This document shows, piece after piece, positions 1 to 9,070 of a stretch of DNA of 64,000 nt (position 1 is its first letter; the number at the start of each line of letters is the position of its first letter). Location: the NCBI RefSeq assembly GCF_903181435.1, contig NZ_CAEUHO010000005.1, positions 186,001 through 250,000 of the forward strand. Reading direction: 5' to 3'. Under the pieces are notes generated by a model. It worked only from the letters and a program-made list of their open reading frames with translations, did not search any database and was not told the origin of the DNA. Source of the DNA: Bacteroides acidifaciens (GTDB lineage Bacteria; Bacteroidota; Bacteroidia; Bacteroidales; Bacteroidaceae). The translations under genes and the position numbers were made by a program.

Positions 1-189
1 CAATGAATCAATCAATCCGTCGAGTACAGACTTTACTGTACCGCGGGGAACGAACCCGACTTTGGTTACCTGGTCGCATAACATTTTAAAATCCACAGTA
101 ACCACATTAAATGGACGTGCTACATATTTTTCGGCTTTATTCTCGTCAAAGCCAAAGGTTGTTTTCTTGACTACATATTTCAGTGCCAT
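1..189 (-). CDS. HU-like DNA-binding protein, 5' part only
   Basis: This is the first 63 codons of a gene running off the left edge of the window. It starts MALKYVVKKTTFGFDENKAE and continues through a segment (VTVDFKMLCDQVTKVGF) that resembles the N-terminal part of the Bacteroidales HU/IHF-like family, where the opening beta strand and first helix precede the DNA-binding arm. The ATG at 187-189 follows a recognisable Bacteroides -7 box (TATCTTTG read on the minus strand). Such proteins are presumed nucleoid-associated. It diverges from the SusC gene at 528, so the two share one intergenic region. Family assignment rests on the N-terminus alone. Confidence 0.6.
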   Translation of the reverse strand, partial: MALKYVVKKTTFGFDENKAEKYVARPFNVVTVDFKMLCDQVTKVGFVPRGTVKSVLDGLIDSL

Positions 190-245
190 AATCTTTAATA
201 GTTTTAATCGTTAGTAATTCTAGTTCTTATTTTGTGATCACGACG

Positions 246-276
246 CAAAGATATGGCAATTGAGTTTATTGACCAA
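246..276 (-). promoter_or_regulatory. Bacteroides-type promoter for the HU-like gene
   Basis: Read on the minus strand, TATCTTTG (246-253) matches the TAnnTTTG -7 consensus of Bacteroides sigma-ABfr. TTGG lies 19 nt upstream where TTTG is expected. The leader to the ATG at 189 would be about 50 nt. Confidence 0.5.
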
Positions 277-425
277 GTGATTTTGAAAGTGTGCGTGAAT
301 AAAATAATTAATTTTTCGATAATAGACTGAATGTTAGATTGATATGCGTTTCTCAATATTTACATTGCTCTATTCTTGAAAAGCATTACAGGCTCTTAAA
401 AATTTTATTTTAAAGAAAAAATGTG

Positions 426-455
426 TTTGAACTGTGGGTTGTCGCTTTAATTTTG
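426..455 (+). promoter_or_regulatory. Candidate promoter of the PUL
   Basis: TTTG (426-429) is followed 18 nt later by TAATTTTG (448-455), close to the Bacteroides TTTG-N19/20-TAnnTTTG consensus. Transcription would start about 65 nt before the susC-like ATG. Because the PUL encodes its own ECF sigma factor, a second ECF-type promoter may be present, but its consensus is not known to me and I cannot point to it. Confidence 0.4.
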
Positions 456-527
456 TCTTTTATATGAATTCGCGAAATCAACTATTTAATTTTTTATTAA
501 TTCAATTTACTAAGAACCTTTTAATAC

Positions 528-3500
528 ATGAAAAGACGAAGTCATTTAAATGTAGTGCTTCCCCGTTGGTTATTCTTGTTGTTTGGAATGGTATGGGTAT
601 TTGCGGTGTCAGCACAAGATGCTAAAATAAGCATCAACGTCAACAAACAGCCCTTGGCTCAGGTCTTGTCAGAACTTGAGCGTCAGACGAATTATAAATT
701 TTTCTATAGCAATGAATTGGTTGCCGGGGTAGCCTTGGTTACTATTAAGGTAGCCAATAAGCCATTGTCATCCGTGCTTCAGCGTATCTTGCCTGAACGA
801 AACTTAACGTACAAAATTGAGGGACGTCACATCATTTTGTCAGGTACTGTCTCGAAAGTGACTGATGAAAACAAGAAGGAACCAAGTGCGCAAACAATTA
901 CTATAAGAGGCAGGGTCACTGACAGTGCTGGAGAGCCTCTTATTGGGGTGTCTGTCAAATCCGGAGCTACAGGAGTCATCACCGATATTGATGGTGGCTA
1001 TTCTATGAATGTCACACAGGGTGCGCAGTTGTCATTTTCTTATATAGGATATGCTACTGTGACTCAAAAGGCTGTTGAGAGTAAGAATTTGGATATCATC
1101 ATGACTGAAGATGTCAAGCTCCTTAATGAAGTGGTGGTAATCGGTTATGGCACTATGGACAAGAAAGAACTGACTTCGGCTATCAGCCATGTCAGCGAAA
1201 AAGACTTTCTTAATATTAGTTCATCAGATCCGGCACGCCTTATTCAAGGCAAGGTGTCGGGTGTCTCCATTGTCAATGTCAGTGCTGCCGACCCCAACGC
1301 AAGTTCTAACATTCAGGTTCGTGGTGTGGCGTCGCGTCAAGCGGGTCTGGGACCACTAATCGTTATCGACGGTGTGCCGGGAGGTAGCATGAACAATGTG
1401 AACCCTAATGATATTGCGTCGTTTGATGTGCTTAAAGACGGTGCAGCTTCAGCCATCTACGGTACACGCGGAGCCAATGGTGTTATCCTGATTACAACGA
1501 AGAAGGGGAGCAAGGACGGTGCTGTGCATACCACATATACCACTACATTGTCGTGGGATAAGATGAAGAACGAACTCGACATGATGGATGCCGATGATTA
1601 CCGCAGGATACGTCTTGCTTGGGGAGACCTCGGAAATGATTTGGGCGGAAATTACGATTGGCTTGATGGGGTGAGCCAAACGGGCTTCGCCCATAAGCAT
1701 ACGCTTAGCCTTTCGGGAGGCAATGAACGTACCAATTATCGGGTAAGCGTTGATTATCGCGATGCTTCCGGCATCGACAGACGTTCTATGCGCGAGGAAT
1801 ATGGTGGACGTGCTTCTATCAATCATACCACCAAAGGTGGGCTGTTCAATTTCACAGCCAATTTGGCCCCGCGCATCATCTATTCCGATCTTGCCGATTG
1901 GGGTGTTTTCTCCAATGCTATTGAAGTGAATCCTACCACACCACTGATGGATCTGCGTAATCCTACGAGATATTATAACTTTATAGGACAGACGGCTACA
2001 TACAACCCTGTAGAACGTCAGGAACTTGAGAAAAAGCATTGTGACACTAAGTTGCTCGATTGGGATGCAACAGCACGCCTCAACTTGTTACCGCTTTTGG
2101 CCAAGTCGAAAGAGTGTCCTGTGATGCTCAACACGCAGATTACATTTGCCGACCGGCAGTATGTGTATGATAATTCCGAGTTCATTCCCTCAACAAGTAC
2201 TACGGCTATCAATAGCGGATTTGATGGAAGCGCCAAGCGTGTGTCCGATACAGATAGGCAGTATATGACAGAATGGATCACTAATCTTTCTGCAAAATTC
2301 GGACAACACAATGTAAAACTGATGGGCGGTTACAGTTATACCTATTCTCACCAGTCCGGGCATTCGGCCGAGAACCGCAACTTTCCTAATGATGGTCTCG
2401 GATCGGACAATCTCGGGTCGGGCGATTATGCCAAAGACGAAGGTGTGCTGGGTATGGACAGTTATCGCAAAGATAGCAAACTTATAGCATATTTCGGTCG
2501 GGTAAGCTACGATTGGGACGGTCGCTATCTCGTCACGGCATCCATACGTCATGAGGGTTCGTCTAAGTTTGGTTCCAATCATAAATGGGGTAACTTCCCG
2601 GCTGTGTCGGCAGGCTGGCGTGTAAGTCAGGAGAAGTTTATGGAATCTACCCAAGGATGGCTCGACGATTTGAAGATACGTGGTGATTATGGTGAGACCG
2701 GTAATCAGGATTTTGACAGCTACCAGTCGATACCTGCAATGAAGGGCTGGGGCGATTATTTCATTAACGGTAAGTTTATGCAGGTGTGGGGTTCGGAGAG
2801 TAATGTCAACCCTGATTTACATTGGGAAAAAGCTAAAAACTGGAACATCGGCGTTGACTTCTCAATGTTTAAGGGACGCATTGCCGGTTCTTTCAACTAT
2901 TTCAATCGCCGTTCCAACGACCTTTTAGGTACATATACCGTGTCTATCCCACCTTATCTTCACGAGACAACTGTGGTCAATGTGGGGAGTATGTCGAATC
3001 AAGGATTCGAGTTCGAACTTAGTTTCATTCCTGTGCAGACACGTAATTTTACGTATAATTTTAATGTCGTAGGCTCGACTATAAAAAATAAGTTCATCAA
3101 CTTTTCCAATTCACAGTATGTGGGGCAGGACTATTACTATGAATGTTGGACGGAAGCTCCTTATGCCGGCTATACGCTTCAACGCATAGAGGTGGGACAG
3201 CCGGTTGGCAACTTTTATATGTTGCGTTATGCCGGTATCAACGAAAAAGGTGAATGGATGGTTTATGATAAGGAAGGCGACATCATTGAACTCGGTCTTG
3301 CCGATGAAAACGACCGGGCTATTGTAGGTAACGGTCTGCCGAAGTTCAATTTGTCTACTACTCACACTTTTCGCTATCGCAACTTTGACTTGTCGCTTTT
3401 CTTCCGGGGAGCATTCGGATTTGACTTGTTCAATATCCATGATTTCTATTATGGAACTCGTAAATTCAATGGCAATCTACTTAAAAAGGCGTATGGAAAG

Positions 3501-3797
3501 AATTTTGACATCAATCCCACGTCACCTCATGCCGCTACCGATTATTTTTTGGAGCGTGGCGACTACTTCAAGCTCGAACAGCTCACTTTGGGCTATACGC
3601 TTAAAACACCTCATTGGCGCTTCATGGATGGCCTGCGCATCTACGGTTCGATGAACAATGTGTTCACACTCACTGGGTTTTCCGGTGTCGATCCGTCGAC
3701 CTACAATGTAAATGGCCTTACACCAGGGGCTATCGGCAGCCGGGGATATTATCCATCTTCCAGACAATTCATTCTGGGAATGCAAGTTGATTTTTAA
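528..3797 (+). CDS. SusC/RagA-like TonB-dependent transporter with STN signalling domain
   Basis: This 1089-residue outer-membrane transporter is predicted to import oligosaccharides together with the SusD-like lipoprotein encoded next. A signal peptide ends near VSAQD (about residue 30). An STN domain follows (residues ~32-105, with LSELERQTNYKFFYSN). Next are a carboxypeptidase-regulatory-like domain (~122-200, GRVTDSAGEPLIGVSVK), a plug domain (~215-330, with VRGVASR and ATRGANGVILITTKKG-like text) and a C-terminal barrel ending in QFILGMQVDF. Plain SusC proteins lack the STN domain. Its presence, as in FecA, implies substrate-triggered signalling across the periplasm to a FecR anti-sigma, and exactly that pair is encoded at 13659-15268. 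First gene of the PUL. Confidence 0.93.
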   Translation: MKRRSHLNVVLPRWLFLLFGMVWVFAVSAQDAKISINVNKQPLAQVLSELERQTNYKFFYSNELVAGVALVTIKVANKPLSSVLQRILPERNLTYKIEGRHIILSGTVSKVTDENKKEPSAQTITIRGRVTDSAGEPLIGVSVKSGATGVITDIDGGYSMNVTQGAQLSFSYIGYATVTQKAVESKNLDIIMTEDVKLLNEVVVIGYGTMDKKELTSAISHVSEKDFLNISSSDPARLIQGKVSGVSIVNVSAADPNASSNIQVRGVASRQAGLGPLIVIDGVPGGSMNNVNPNDIASFDVLKDGAASAIYGTRGANGVILITTKKGSKDGAVHTTYTTTLSWDKMKNELDMMDADDYRRIRLAWGDLGNDLGGNYDWLDGVSQTGFAHKHTLSLSGGNERTNYRVSVDYRDASGIDRRSMREEYGGRASINHTTKGGLFNFTANLAPRIIYSDLADWGVFSNAIEVNPTTPLMDLRNPTRYYNFIGQTATYNPVERQELEKKHCDTKLLDWDATARLNLLPLLAKSKECPVMLNTQITFADRQYVYDNSEFIPSTSTTAINSGFDGSAKRVSDTDRQYMTEWITNLSAKFGQHNVKLMGGYSYTYSHQSGHSAENRNFPNDGLGSDNLGSGDYAKDEGVLGMDSYRKDSKLIAYFGRVSYDWDGRYLVTASIRHEGSSKFGSNHKWGNFPAVSAGWRVSQEKFMESTQGWLDDLKIRGDYGETGNQDFDSYQSIPAMKGWGDYFINGKFMQVWGSESNVNPDLHWEKAKNWNIGVDFSMFKGRIAGSFNYFNRRSNDLLGTYTVSIPPYLHETTVVNVGSMSNQGFEFELSFIPVQTRNFTYNFNVVGSTIKNKFINFSNSQYVGQDYYYECWTEAPYAGYTLQRIEVGQPVGNFYMLRYAGINEKGEWMVYDKEGDIIELGLADENDRAIVGNGLPKFNLSTTHTFRYRNFDLSLFFRGAFGFDLFNIHDFYYGTRKFNGNLLKKAYGKNFDINPTSPHAATDYFLERGDYFKLEQLTLGYTLKTPHWRFMDGLRIYGSMNNVFTLTGFSGVDPSTYNVNGLTPGAIGSRGYYPSSRQFILGMQVDF

Positions 3798-3831
3798 CTC
3801 TCTATCTTAATAAATAAGTACCCGAGAAAAT

Positions 3832-5556
3832 ATGAAATTAATAAACTATATATTAGCAGTTGTGTTTATTGGAAGCGTTCTCGCCGGATGCAATAATCTG
3901 GATGAGACACTTTACAGTTCCATCGGTTCTAATAATTATTACAATACCCGAGACGATGTGTTGCGTGCTGCCTATCGTCCTTTTGAGCATGCTTTCTGGA
4001 GTATCAGCAGCCGTCATGTGCTTAACGAACTTAGTGCCGATCAGATTATTACACCCGTGCGTGACGGATGGTGGGACGATGGAGGTGTGTGGCGTTTGTA
4101 TCATTACCATCAGTGGACCGATGCTCGCGGTGCCGATGATTCAATCATATATGAATGGTCGGGATGTTTTCAAGGTATCGGTCAATGTAACTTTGTGATT
4201 GAAGAACTCGCACAACTCAATCCGGCAAAATTTGGTTTCACACAAGCGGACTTTGATAATCTTACAGCCCAGTGTCGTGTATTGCGTGCATGGTTCTATA
4301 TACGCCTGCTCGATGCTTTTCGCAATGTGCCCTACGTTGTAAGTTTTAACGACCAGTCGAAAAATACTGAGACCCAGGTGGAGCCTTCGAAGATTTTTAA
4401 ACTGATTGAAGATGAACTGAAGGAGTGTATTGACTTGGTATATGAGAAGGGACCGTCAGTCAGTGCCGGTCAGTGGACGCGTGGTGCTGTTGTCTCCTTA
4501 CTGGTGCGTCTGTATCTTAATGCCAAAGTATATATTGGCGAAGACCGTTATAGCGACTGCGAGCGATATGCCCAGGATTTAGTTGACGGAAAATATGGCG
4601 CTTATGAAATAGCCGACCGTTGGGATGCAGCTTTCGATTGGGACAACGATCAATGTGATGAAATGATTTTCGGTTTCCCCGCAGCGGCAGGCTATACCTC
4701 ATGGCATTATGAAAATAATACTTTTTGGAATACCGTGCCTGCGAATTCGGAGGTCTATTTTGGCGACCGTAAATGTAAGAAAGGTGCCCACAACTGCCAC
4801 TTTGCAGCTTCGCCGAGCTATGACCTGAACGGCAAGCTCTATGATTATGAATTGGGTATGCCTGTAGAGAAATTCCGTAAGTATCCGGGCGACGAACGCA
4901 TGAAAATGTATCGTAACTTAGGAAACGGACGTCGTGAAGGTATGTTCTTATATGGCTACATCGAGTACAAAGGGGATGATGGCAAAATGCATCAGATGAT
5001 TGCTCCTGAAAAGCCATACAAATTGTATATACGCGATGCCGTGGGTGTTTTCCACGACCTTGCACCTGACAGTTGGCCAAGAAATAAGGAAAGTACGCTT
5101 TCAAGCGGTGACCACAACTCAGGATATCATTTTGTGAAATATCCTTTCTATGCCGATGATGATCCGCATCAGCTTGAGAGTGACTATGCCGAAATACGTT
5201 TGCCCGAAGTGATCTACTCCTTGGCCGAGTGCAAACTGCGTCGCGGTGCCGTTGATGATGCAGCCGAACTGCTCAATAGCGTACGTCGCCGCAACTATCC
5301 AAGTGAACAGCTCAAAGAGGTACTTTATGCTCCCGAGGGTAAAGTGCAGCTTAACATGAACGAGATGCTTGATGAATGGGGACGTGAGTTTTTTGCCGAA
5401 GGTCGTCGTCGCATTGACCTGATACGTTTCGGCAAGTTCTCAACTGGTCGCTGGTGGGACAAAATACCCGATGCGGACAATCATTGCCAAATTTTTCCGC
5501 TGATACGGCAGACACTTGATACTAATTCTAAACTGGTTCAGAATCCCGGTTATTAA
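3832..5556 (+). CDS. SusD/RagB-like surface glycan-binding lipoprotein
   Basis: This 574-residue protein begins with a lipoprotein signal (MKLINYILAVVFIGSVLAGC; lipobox Cys20). The family caps the SusC barrel and binds the target glycan. The helical TPR-like SusD pattern is visible in QCRVLRAWFYIRLLDAFRNV, in TRGAVVSLLVRLYLNAKVY, and in a C-terminal DEWGREFFAEGRRRIDLIRFG motif typical of RagB/SusD. The gene lies 34 bp after the SusC stop and is surely cotranscribed. Glycan specificity cannot be read from the sequence. Confidence 0.93.
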   Translation: MKLINYILAVVFIGSVLAGCNNLDETLYSSIGSNNYYNTRDDVLRAAYRPFEHAFWSISSRHVLNELSADQIITPVRDGWWDDGGVWRLYHYHQWTDARGADDSIIYEWSGCFQGIGQCNFVIEELAQLNPAKFGFTQADFDNLTAQCRVLRAWFYIRLLDAFRNVPYVVSFNDQSKNTETQVEPSKIFKLIEDELKECIDLVYEKGPSVSAGQWTRGAVVSLLVRLYLNAKVYIGEDRYSDCERYAQDLVDGKYGAYEIADRWDAAFDWDNDQCDEMIFGFPAAAGYTSWHYENNTFWNTVPANSEVYFGDRKCKKGAHNCHFAASPSYDLNGKLYDYELGMPVEKFRKYPGDERMKMYRNLGNGRREGMFLYGYIEYKGDDGKMHQMIAPEKPYKLYIRDAVGVFHDLAPDSWPRNKESTLSSGDHNSGYHFVKYPFYADDDPHQLESDYAEIRLPEVIYSLAECKLRRGAVDDAAELLNSVRRRNYPSEQLKEVLYAPEGKVQLNMNEMLDEWGREFFAEGRRRIDLIRFGKFSTGRWWDKIPDADNHCQIFPLIRQTLDTNSKLVQNPGY

Positions 5557-5569
5557 AATCGTTCAGAAT

Positions 5570-7462
5570 ATGAAAATAAAACTCAATAACATACTTACGG
5601 CATTCTTACTGGTGTGTCTGTGCTGCACCGTCGGTTGCCACGATGAAAAAGAACTTGTCAATTTGGGTAATGACATTCCTACAAAACTTCAAAAACTGTA
5701 TATGGTAGGATCTGCCAGTCCCGACAACTGGGATATTGATCACCCTACACCGCTGACAAAGTCAGACGACGATCCCTATATCTGGATATATGCTGGTCCT
5801 CTTATTGAAGGAGAATTTAAACTTTGTGTGAAAACCGGAACTTGGGAACAGCCCATGTTTCACTCCATGACATTTTTAGAAGAGATTGGTGAAACACCGA
5901 TTGTCGACAAACCCTTCCAGCCGGCTCGTCAGGGTGGTGATGATGAAAAATGGCTGGTGGTCAAACCTGGCATTTATACGCTCCGTTTCAATCTGCGAGC
6001 ACGCACTTATAGCAGTGTATATGAGGGTGAGATAGGCTCGGAGGTGACGCCTATCGAGACTTCTAATGTGTACCTGTTGGGAACGGCAAGTCCGACCGAA
6101 TGGAATTTGTCGGGTGCTGAACCTATGGAACGTTCGGACAACGATTCTTACGTTTTCAGCTGGACAGGCGATCTTTATACCGGTTCGTTGCGGTTTGCTA
6201 TTTCGACTACCAATTGGGAAGCCCCTATGATACGTCCTTTCTCCGACAACGAACCTATCGGTAAGGAGCCGATTGAGAACGGCAGGTTTGTATATCGCAA
6301 CGGTAATCCCGATACGAACTGGAATGTGACTAATAACGGAAACTATACCATTACTCTCAATTTACATGATTGGACTATCAGTACCGTATTCAATTATGAG
6401 ATAGAGAACAAACCTATTCAGGCGGATGGCGTGTATATTTTTGGCGATCCGGTGAAGTATCTTGACCATAAGGCCCCAATGATACGTTCAGAGGAAAATG
6501 AAAACATATTTACCTGGCGCGGATGGTTAGGTTGGGGATGGATGCAACTCAGCTTGGCAGAAAACGATTGGGATCATCTTCTTCACCCGCTTGTCGACAA
6601 ATCGCCTGTCGGCAAAGAACCCATAATTGACCAGAACTTCAATTATCCTTATGGAGAATATAATGATTGGAACGTAGAGACTCAAGGTATCTATACATTA
6701 ACCATTGATTTGTCTAAACGCACATTTAGCGCTGTGCTGGAGGAGGAGTGCGATGAACGTCCCGAAGAGATTGAAACGGAAGGCATGTACATCTTCGGAA
6801 GTCCGGTGGAATATCTTGGAAGTAAAACTTCAATGATACGCTCTCTGGAAAATAAAAACATTTTCACTTGGCGCGGATGGTTAGATTGGGGATGGATGCA
6901 GCTCAGCTTGGCAGAAAACGACTGGGATCATCTTCTTCACCCGCTTGTCGACAAATCGCCTATCGGCAAAGAACCGGTGGCTGACCAAAAATTCAATTAC
7001 CCCAGTGGAGAATATAATGATTGGAATGTAGAGACTCAAGGCGTTTATACGCTGACTGTCGATTTGTCTAAACGTACGTTCAGCGCTGCGCTGGAGGTGG
7101 AATGTGCCGAACCGCCGATTGAAACGGAAGGTGTGTATATTTTAGGTGATCCGGTAAAAGAGTTAGGATCGAAAGCGGCAATGAGTCGCTCCTCGGAAAA
7201 TAGCAGTGTCTTCACTTGGCGCGGATGGTTAACTTGGGGATGGATGCAGCTTAGCTTGTCCGAAAACGATTGGGATCATCTTCTCCATCCGCTTGTTGAT
7301 GCATCGCCTATCGGCAAAGACCCGGTAATTGACCAAAATTTCAATTATCCTTATGGAAGTTACAACAATTGGAGCGTGAATGACGAGGGAATCTATACAC
7401 TTACCGTTGACCTTGCCAAACGCACATTCAGTGCAGTGTGGGAAAGTGATAGCAGGAACTGA
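5570..7462 (+). CDS. SusE/SusF-like modular surface glycan-binding lipoprotein
   Basis: A lipoprotein of 630 residues. I chose the ATG at 5570, not the upstream in-frame ATG at 5516 that overlaps the SusD gene, because it directly precedes a clean lipobox (LCCTVGC). Five immunoglobulin-like modules are visible. Two are divergent (YMVGSASPDNW..., VYLLGTASPTEW...). Three are nearly identical (from about residues 287, 405 and 521), each with TWRGWL-WGWMQLSL-ENDWDHLLHPLVD, NDWNVETQG and YTLTxDLxKRTFSA. The W-rich face suggests aromatic carbohydrate stacking, as in SusE/SusF starch-binding modules. Position three of the PUL matches that role. The ligand is unknown. Confidence 0.8.
   Translation: MKIKLNNILTAFLLVCLCCTVGCHDEKELVNLGNDIPTKLQKLYMVGSASPDNWDIDHPTPLTKSDDDPYIWIYAGPLIEGEFKLCVKTGTWEQPMFHSMTFLEEIGETPIVDKPFQPARQGGDDEKWLVVKPGIYTLRFNLRARTYSSVYEGEIGSEVTPIETSNVYLLGTASPTEWNLSGAEPMERSDNDSYVFSWTGDLYTGSLRFAISTTNWEAPMIRPFSDNEPIGKEPIENGRFVYRNGNPDTNWNVTNNGNYTITLNLHDWTISTVFNYEIENKPIQADGVYIFGDPVKYLDHKAPMIRSEENENIFTWRGWLGWGWMQLSLAENDWDHLLHPLVDKSPVGKEPIIDQNFNYPYGEYNDWNVETQGIYTLTIDLSKRTFSAVLEEECDERPEEIETEGMYIFGSPVEYLGSKTSMIRSLENKNIFTWRGWLDWGWMQLSLAENDWDHLLHPLVDKSPIGKEPVADQKFNYPSGEYNDWNVETQGVYTLTVDLSKRTFSAALEVECAEPPIETEGVYILGDPVKELGSKAAMSRSSENSSVFTWRGWLTWGWMQLSLSENDWDHLLHPLVDASPIGKDPVIDQNFNYPYGSYNNWSVNDEGIYTLTVDLAKRTFSAVWESDSRN
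6428..7462 (+). repeat. Three in-frame tandem module repeats (about 350 bp each)
   Basis: Units start at 6428, 6782 and 7130 (lengths 354, 348 and about 333 bp). They are very similar at the DNA level, including long shared stretches around the segment encoding ENDWDHLLHPL. In-frame spacing means unequal crossing-over would add or remove whole binding modules without disrupting the protein. Confidence 0.9.
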
Positions 7463-7504
7463 TTCTCATTTATAGTGAAATAAACATTTTATACGGACGA
7501 GATA

Positions 7505-8968
7505 ATGAAAAAGATAAATAAATATATTATAGCATGTTCAGCGCTAATATCCATGTTGACAACATTATATGGTTGCAGTGATAACAACTACTATGACATG
7601 AAGCCACCGACGCGTGCGCGCTATACTCCGCTTCCACCGGGGTTGCCGGATGTGGGAGATATCCATACTCATAAGGCGCCGTTGTATTGGTCTACCTATG
7701 AGTTTATGAAAATGTCGGAATGGGCAGGCAAAGAGCATGATGATTGCGTTTTCACGCTCGACCAATGGATTGAGGTGCTTGATTGGGTGAAAGAAGAGCT
7801 GTTGCCTTATGGCTACGACATGGTGTGCACCGATGGTTCGGGCTCTTTCAGAGCGCTTGACGGTTCCCCTTATATGACACATCAGACCTCGGTCGCTTTT
7901 AAAGATTTGGTAAAGGAGGCTCATGATAGAGGGTTGCGTGTGGGAATATACGACAATCCCATGTGGATACATTGTGATGACAACATATTGATTCCAGGTA
8001 CTGATATTCCCGTCGGTACACTGCGATATAATCCGGAGACTGACTATGCGGAAACTACTAAACCCGATAAGCCCGGTCCGTCGGACGAACCTTTGGCGGT
8101 TATCACTCATCCTGGTGGTAAAGAGTGGATTGATGGCTTTTTCAAATACTATCATGATTTGGGAGTGGACATGATTCGCATGGATTTTTTAAGTCTGTAT
8201 GAAGAGGGATGGTCACGTACTGACCGTATATTCTACGGTCCAGGTTTTGGACGTGTCAATTATGCTTGGTTTTTGGCTTATTGTGCTGAGGCTGCAAAAA
8301 AATACAATATCTTTCTATCATTGGTAATGCCGAATATGTATAATGATGCCGAGCTTGAAGGTCGTTATGGACACATGGCGCGAGTGGTCGACGACACTTA
8401 TACTGGTGGGTGGTATTTTACATCGTCTTGTTGGCAAGGTAGTGTTTGGGATAATTGGCCTCATTGTAAAAATCAATTTGACGGATTTACATACTGGCAT
8501 CGTGCCATGAGCCGCAGCAAACTTATTCCTGATGGCGATTTTACGCGCCTTAACACCTATGCTACTGATGCCGAGAAGGAATCTACCATCTCAATTCAGT
8601 TGCTTGCCGGCGGACCTATTGCTGTGAGCGATCAACCATCGACTATCGGTGACAATCTGCATTTTTATACTAATGAAGAGATGTTGGCACTTAACAAGGA
8701 CCGTTTTCGCGGTCAACCTTTGGATTGCACAGTCAACAGTGTCGGTAGTAATATATGGTATGGTACTATGAGCAATGGTGACCATATTGTAGGTTTTTTC
8801 AATCGTGATGATGAGCCGCAAAGTTTTAATCTTGTTTTGTCACAAATTGGTTTTGAAGGAGAATATCATGTGCGGGATCTATGGCGTCACATTGACGAAG
8901 GCATTGCTTCCGAACTTCATCCTGTTGTGCCTGCTCATGGATGCAAAGTTGTGAAACTTACAAAATAA
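7505..8968 (+). CDS. Secreted clan GH-D glycoside hydrolase, GH27-like (putative alpha-galactosidase or alpha-GalNAcase)
   Basis: A 487-residue lipoprotein (lipobox near LTTLYGC). The body reads as a TIM barrel: LPYGYDMVCTDGSG, then GLRVGIYDNPMW, then a beta-strand GVDMIRMDFLS whose Asp227 sits where clan GH-D enzymes carry the nucleophile. Arg293 followed by Asp296/Asp297 (RVVDD) resembles the R-x-x-D acid/base site. Late motifs LLAGGPIAVSDQP and VRDLWRH are reminiscent of the GH27 barrel end and C-terminal beta domain. It shows no strong match to a single classic GH27 signature, so exact family and substrate are uncertain. It lies in the PUL between the binding lipoprotein and a terminator-like hairpin. 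Confidence 0.6.
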   Translation: MKKINKYIIACSALISMLTTLYGCSDNNYYDMKPPTRARYTPLPPGLPDVGDIHTHKAPLYWSTYEFMKMSEWAGKEHDDCVFTLDQWIEVLDWVKEELLPYGYDMVCTDGSGSFRALDGSPYMTHQTSVAFKDLVKEAHDRGLRVGIYDNPMWIHCDDNILIPGTDIPVGTLRYNPETDYAETTKPDKPGPSDEPLAVITHPGGKEWIDGFFKYYHDLGVDMIRMDFLSLYEEGWSRTDRIFYGPGFGRVNYAWFLAYCAEAAKKYNIFLSLVMPNMYNDAELEGRYGHMARVVDDTYTGGWYFTSSCWQGSVWDNWPHCKNQFDGFTYWHRAMSRSKLIPDGDFTRLNTYATDAEKESTISIQLLAGGPIAVSDQPSTIGDNLHFYTNEEMLALNKDRFRGQPLDCTVNSVGSNIWYGTMSNGDHIVGFFNRDDEPQSFNLVLSQIGFEGEYHVRDLWRHIDEGIASELHPVVPAHGCKVVKLTK

Positions 8969-8974
8969 ATATTC

Positions 8975-9023
8975 GGAAGGTGGCATCAAGAGATTACGAA
9001 ATGTTGATGCCGCCTTCCTTTAG
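8975..9023 (+). terminator. Strong hairpin inside the PUL
   Basis: A 15-bp stem with one mismatch, GGAAGGTGGCATCAA (8975-8989) against TTGATGCCGCCTTCC (9004-9018), followed by a short T-rich tract. It lies between the binding/GH27-like part of the locus and the GH123 gene. It would attenuate or end transcription of the upstream block, or stabilise its 3' end. Confidence 0.65.
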
Positions 9024-9070
9024 TTTTCGATAGGGTATATATAAATACAGTTTCTCTAAAAAATATAGTA

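Larger units (their letters stand above)
190..527. other. Divergent intergenic region
   Basis: This AT-rich gap separates the HU-like gene (minus) from the susC-like gene (plus). It holds the promoter for the HU-like gene and a candidate promoter for the PUL. No further gene, tRNA or long hairpin is visible. Confidence 0.6.

Noticed and set aside
1449..2654. Minus-strand ORFs across the SusC gene
   Set aside because: They are shadows of the plus-strand gene and have no recognisable domains or start signals.
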